Of a stretch of 64,000 nt of DNA, positions 61,475 through 64,000 are shown one piece after another. Made by a program: the position numbers and the translations under genes. The DNA is from Gammaproteobacteria bacterium (GTDB taxonomy: Bacteria; Pseudomonadota; Gammaproteobacteria; 21-64-14). Position 1 is the first letter of the stretch; each line of letters begins with the position of its first letter. The stretch is taken from contig JALUXX010000011.1 in the NCBI GenBank assembly GCA_027013145.1, positions 62,001-126,000 on the forward strand, given 5' to 3'. A model generated the notes under the pieces. It saw nothing but the letters and a program-made list of their open reading frames with translations. It was not told the origin of the DNA and did no database searches.

Positions 61475-62098
61475 CTATTCCAGAGCGCGCTCGAGTGCTG
61501 CGCGTACGGCGACGCCGGCCCCCGGGCCGTAACGCGTGCGGCCGGGCTCGAACACGTCCGTAAACGCGTATTCGTAGCGCAGGTCGCGCAACCCGAGGGC
61601 ACCGATAACACGGTTCTCGTAGGAGGCGTCGTCGTCGTGCGGCAGCAGGGCCGGCCAGCCGTCGTCTCCCGGCCCGAGGATGGGGCCGAAGAAGATGACG
61701 CCGGGCTTGTTGCGCAGACGTAGCGCGCAACTGCCGGCGGTGCGCCCGGACATCGGCAGAAAATCGATGGTCCGGGTGAGTTTGGACTGGCGATCGAGCG
61801 GGATGTCGACCTCCGCGTCGATGGCGGGTACCTCGGGGCCGAAGGCCAGTGCGCGCGCCCCGGTTCGGGCGCGCCAGCGGTCGACGTCGCGCGCGCCGAA
61901 ACGGCTCGGCAGGAACAGATACCGCAGCGGCCCGACCGCCCCCAGTGCCGCCGCCAGACCGGGGTCGAATGGCGGCGCATTGATCAGGATTGCGCCCGCC
62001 TCCCGGTCCGCGACAAGGTAGCTCGCGGGACCGGGTACGCGCAGCCGGAAGATCCTGCGCCCGGGGATCTCGAGCAGCGGTTCCAGCGGGTCGGTCAT
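61475..62098 (-). CDS. Degenerate metallo-beta-lactamase-fold protein
   Basis: 207 residues. The layout follows the MBL fold (SYLVADREAGAILINAPPFDPGLAAAL, then LRYLFLPSRFGARDVDRWRARTG and a FFGPILGPG strand), but where a functional MBL has the H-x-H-x-D-H zinc motif this protein reads PSRFGARDVDRW, and later ligands are not evident. Zinc binding and hydrolysis are therefore doubtful. Convergent with the aldo/keto reductase gene and divergent from the small gene at 62208. Confidence 0.55.
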   Translation of the reverse strand: MTDPLEPLLEIPGRRIFRLRVPGPASYLVADREAGAILINAPPFDPGLAAALGAVGPLRYLFLPSRFGARDVDRWRARTGARALAFGPEVPAIDAEVDIPLDRQSKLTRTIDFLPMSGRTAGSCALRLRNKPGVIFFGPILGPGDDGWPALLPHDDDASYENRVIGALGLRDLRYEYAFTDVFEPGRTRYGPGAGVAVRAALERALE

Positions 62099-62144
62099 CG
62101 TGTCGCCCTCCTCCCGACGCCGGCCGCGGGCGGTCCTCCGCCGC

Positions 62145-62172
62145 TTGACCCGGGCGCCAAGGGATCTACTAT
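62145..62172 (+). promoter_or_regulatory. Promoter of the small gene at 62208
   Basis: TTGACC (62145-62150) and TACTAT (62167-62172) with 16-bp spacing; TATTAG at 62170 is an alternative -10. Initiation near 62180 leaves about 28 nt to the GTG at 62208. Confidence 0.55.
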
Positions 62173-62207
62173 TAGGGTTGGATCTGCAGGGCGCAAGCGG
62201 GGCGGAC

Positions 62208-62459
62208 GTGAAACTCGAGGACTACCTGGCGGGCTGCCGCGAGATCACCGCCTTCTGTACGCAGAACGGCTGGATCGACGGCGAGACCCTGCGCGTCGAC
62301 GTGCTCGAACGCAGCGGGCCCTCGCTGCTCGCGGCGGTGACCTTCGAGGAAGTCCTCATGGAAGGCTCCGGTTGCGTCGCCGGGCGGGTCGGATGCTACG
62401 GGCGCGTGCGCGTCACCGTCGACGAGAACGGCGACGTGCAGCGACTGGAGCCGCTCTGA
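62208..62459 (+). CDS. Small conserved-looking protein, 83 residues
   Basis: Start taken at the GTG 62208, which fits the promoter just upstream; the open frame before it would lie outside the transcript. The sequence VKLEDYLAGCREITAFCTQNGWIDGETLRVDVLERSGPSLLAAVTFEEVLMEGSGCVAGRVGCYG has four cysteines and ends in a beta-hairpin (VRVTVDENGDVQRLEPL). I recognise no family. Followed by the TetR-type gene after 67 bp. Confidence 0.6.
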   Translation: MKLEDYLAGCREITAFCTQNGWIDGETLRVDVLERSGPSLLAAVTFEEVLMEGSGCVAGRVGCYGRVRVTVDENGDVQRLEPL

Positions 62460-62526
62460 GGCTCGGGGGGGTGCCGGATCGGGCGCCCCTCCCCTGCTGC
62501 GGGCGCGGAACGGCGGAGGACGGAGG

Positions 62527-63198
62527 ATGGCGCAACGGCGGGACGCGGGTGACCGGATCCTGGACGCGGCCCTGGAGATCGCCGAAACGGCGGGCTGGGA
62601 GGCGGTCCGGGTCGCCGACGCCGCGCGTGCCGCGGACGTCGCGCCGGCGGACATACCGCTGTGGTATCGCGAGAAGGAAGATCTCGTCGACGCCTGGTTC
62701 GCGCGCGCCGACCGCGCGCTGCTCGCACTGTCGGGCCAGCCGGAGTTTCAGGATCTTCCGCCGCGCGCACGGCTCCATCGCGCGGTGATGACGTGGCTGC
62801 GGACCCTCGCGCCGCACCGGCGCGTCACCCGCCAGATGGTCCTCACGCGGCTGGAGCCGGGGCACGTCCACATCCAGTACCGCGCCCTGCTCGGGGTGAG
62901 CCGGACGGTGCAATGGCTGCGCGAGGCCACGCGCCGCGACGCACGTTATCTGCTGCGTGCGCTGGAAGAGACGGCGCTCACGGCGGTCTTCCTCACGACC
63001 TTCACCTTCTGGCTCTGGGACGACTCGGCGGATTCGGTGCGCACCTCGCGGCTGCTCGACCGCCTGCTCATCGGGTCCGGGGGCTGCACGCCCGGTGCCC
63101 GGCGCCGACGCGGCACCGGACAGACCCCGCCCGCGCCGGCTGCGGCGGCCGGTTCGGAATCCCCCCCGGCGCACGATTCGCCGGCGGGCCCCGGCTGA
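62527..63198 (+). CDS. TetR-family transcriptional regulator
   Basis: 223 residues, start after a GGAGG site. The N-terminal helix-turn-helix (GDRILDAALEIAETAGWEAVRVADAARAADVAPADIPLWYREKEDLVDAWF) is TetR-like. The ligand domain has VMTWLRTLAPHRRVTRQMVLTRL and VFLTTFTFWLWDDSADSVRTSRLLDRLL, close to COQ9-like TetR relatives in its W-x-D-D-S element. The last 30 or so residues are Pro/Ala/Ser-rich and disordered. Target unknown. Confidence 0.75.
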   Translation: MAQRRDAGDRILDAALEIAETAGWEAVRVADAARAADVAPADIPLWYREKEDLVDAWFARADRALLALSGQPEFQDLPPRARLHRAVMTWLRTLAPHRRVTRQMVLTRLEPGHVHIQYRALLGVSRTVQWLREATRRDARYLLRALEETALTAVFLTTFTFWLWDDSADSVRTSRLLDRLLIGSGGCTPGARRRRGTGQTPPAPAAAAGSESPPAHDSPAGPG

Positions 63199-63240
63199 AG
63201 AGCGACCCGTGGCCTTCAGCGCGCCCCCAGCACCGGCGCC

Positions 63241-63406
63241 AGGAGCCTGTCGGACTTAGGCGTTCGTAGCCAGGCGGCGGGAGATCGGGGACGGTCTTGC
63301 GATCGTTTGAGGCGAATAGTGGTCACTATTTAACGAGAACGATCGGGAAAAAAGGGACCGATCTTTTACCGCCGCAGCAGAAGGAGCCTAAATCCGACAG
63401 GCTCCT
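63241..63406. mobile_element. 166-bp MITE-like inverted-repeat element
   Basis: Terminal inverted repeats of 21 bp with one mismatch: AGGAGCCTGTCGGACTTAGGC (63241-63261) and GCCTAAATCCGACAGGCTCCT (63386-63406). The interior is also largely self-complementary (CGGCGGGAGATCGG against CCGATCTTTTACCGCCG, and a central AATAGTG-GT-CACTATT), so the element can fold back. It has no coding capacity, which fits a MITE mobilised by a transposase elsewhere. No target-site duplication is evident. Its right end overlaps marC. Confidence 0.75.
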
Positions 63407-64000
63407 AACCCGTTGAGGACGAACTGCACCGCCAGGGCGGCGAGCACCAGCCCCAGCAGCCGGCTGATCACGTTCGCACCCGTCTCCCCCAGCCAGCGCA
63501 TCAGACGATCGGCGGCGCGCAGCGCGGCGTAGGTCATCGCCAGCACCGCGGCCAGCACCCCGAAGACCACGGCGTAGGTCGCCGCGTCGACCCCGCTCCG
63601 GGTGAGCACCAGGAGCACCGTCGTCAACGCACCCGGGCCCGCGATCAGCGGGAAGGCAAGCGGGAAGACCGAGATGTCGGACCGTCGCGCCGCCTCGCGC
63701 TGTTCGGCGGGCGTGGCCGAACGCAGTCCGGACTGGCGCGCGAAGACCATGTCGATGGCGAGCAGGAACAGCAGCACGCCGCCCGCGATCTGAAACGCCG
63801 GCAGACCCACCCCGAGGGCGCCGAGCAGGCGCCGGCCGGCGACGGCGAACCCCACCAGGATGGCACCGGCCAGCAGCACCGCCCGACCGGCCACACGTGC
63901 GCGCTCGGGCGCGGACATGCCCTGCGAAAGGGCGCCGAACATCGGGGCGAGCCCGACCGGGTCGATCACCACGAGCAGCAGGATGAACGTATTGACCACC
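63388..64000 (-). CDS. MarC-family membrane protein (probably cut at window edge)
   Basis: About 203 visible residues with six transmembrane helices: NTFILLLVVIDPVGLAPMFGALS, AVLLAGAILVGFAVAGRRLLGAL, FQIAGGVLLFLLAIDMVFA, SVFPLAFPLIAGPGALTTVLLVL and others, matching MarC/NAAT proteins. A GTG at 63999 could be the start, but the family usually has several residues before VVIDPVG, so the true start may lie beyond 64000. The last five residues (GACRI) and the TAG stop are encoded by the terminal repeat of the MITE, so the native C-terminus has been replaced. Confidence 0.85.
   Translation of the reverse strand, partial: VVNTFILLLVVIDPVGLAPMFGALSQGMSAPERARVAGRAVLLAGAILVGFAVAGRRLLGALGVGLPAFQIAGGVLLFLLAIDMVFARQSGLRSATPAEQREAARRSDISVFPLAFPLIAGPGALTTVLLVLTRSGVDAATYAVVFGVLAAVLAMTYAALRAADRLMRWLGETGANVISRLLGLVLAALAVQFVLNGLGACRI

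Noticed and set aside
59235-61730. An 831-codon minus-strand frame opposite the FIST and aldo/keto reductase genes
   Set aside because: Both plus-strand genes are clearly conserved, and the frame has no recognisable domain.

Overview
The window is high-GC DNA from what looks like a chemolithoautotrophic, sulfur-oxidising gammaproteobacterium of the Acidiferrobacter/Sulfuricaulis/Ectothiorhodospiraceae type. The reasons are a phosphoribulokinase gene (Calvin cycle), a large sulfur-trafficking operon (rhodanese, TusA, DsrE-like and YeeE/YedE proteins), a SoxB-like metallophosphoesterase, PEP-CTERM-type surface proteins with an exopolysaccharide cluster, and gammaproteobacterial housekeeping neighbourhoods (mutY-yggX, thiS-thiG-trmB). 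The taxonomic placement is inference.

Layout. 1-13.6 kb: exopolysaccharide cluster (Wzy-like polymerase cut by the window edge, three GT4 and one GT2 glycosyltransferases, heparinase-like enzyme, bi-domain oxidoreductase, a Gfo/Idh/MocA protein, two methyltransferases). About 1 kb of mostly non-coding regulatory-looking DNA follows. 14.5-19.2 kb: an ATP-sulfurylase/APS-kinase fusion whose sulfurylase motifs are degenerate, a VPLPA-CTERM protein and a DUF4143 ATPase. 19.5-24.5 kb: DUF2892 protein, a ModA-like protein without a signal peptide, DsrE protein, HMCES-type protease, a 7TM diguanylate cyclase and an RQC-like winged-helix protein. 24.7-36.1 kb: a minus-strand run of 15 genes from a porin, through two YeeE/YedE halves, TusA, small membrane proteins, two rhodaneses, DsrE-like proteins and a haem-motif protein, to a PhnD-like binding protein, a histidine kinase and a sigma54 activator. 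A sigma54-type promoter and a tandem upstream repeat stand before the porin. 36.3-43.5 kb: a cysteine-cluster DUF3579-like gene with an FNR-type box, then a second PhnD-like/kinase/NarL-type regulator triad followed by a SoxB-like enzyme. 43.5-44.7 kb: an AT-rich ImmA/IrrE peptidase and membrane-protein pair next to tRNA-Phe. 44.9-53.6 kb: housekeeping genes (yggX, mutY, AsmA-like, tRNA-Gly, thiS, thiG, trmB). 54.3-64 kb: SLC13 transporter, a PEP-CTERM protein with its own sigma54-type promoter, phosphoribulokinase, FIST protein, aldo/keto reductase, degenerate metallo-beta-lactamase-fold protein, TetR regulator and MarC, whose 3' end is formed by a MITE.

Two families of palindromic repeats recur: one with GTAGCCCGGATG/CATCCGGGCTAC ends, and one built on GTAGGGC-type palindromes. 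Some are in tandem arrays with 118-bp or 115-bp periods.

How the parts fit (inference): the sigma54 activator encoded at the end of the sulfur operon probably acts on the sigma54 promoter at its head, with the PhnD-like protein as periplasmic ligand sensor for the kinase. The second triad is a parallel sensing module for the SoxB-like gene. The PEP-CTERM gene appears to be under separate sigma54 control, which fits the known link between PEP-CTERM proteins, exopolysaccharide and RpoN.
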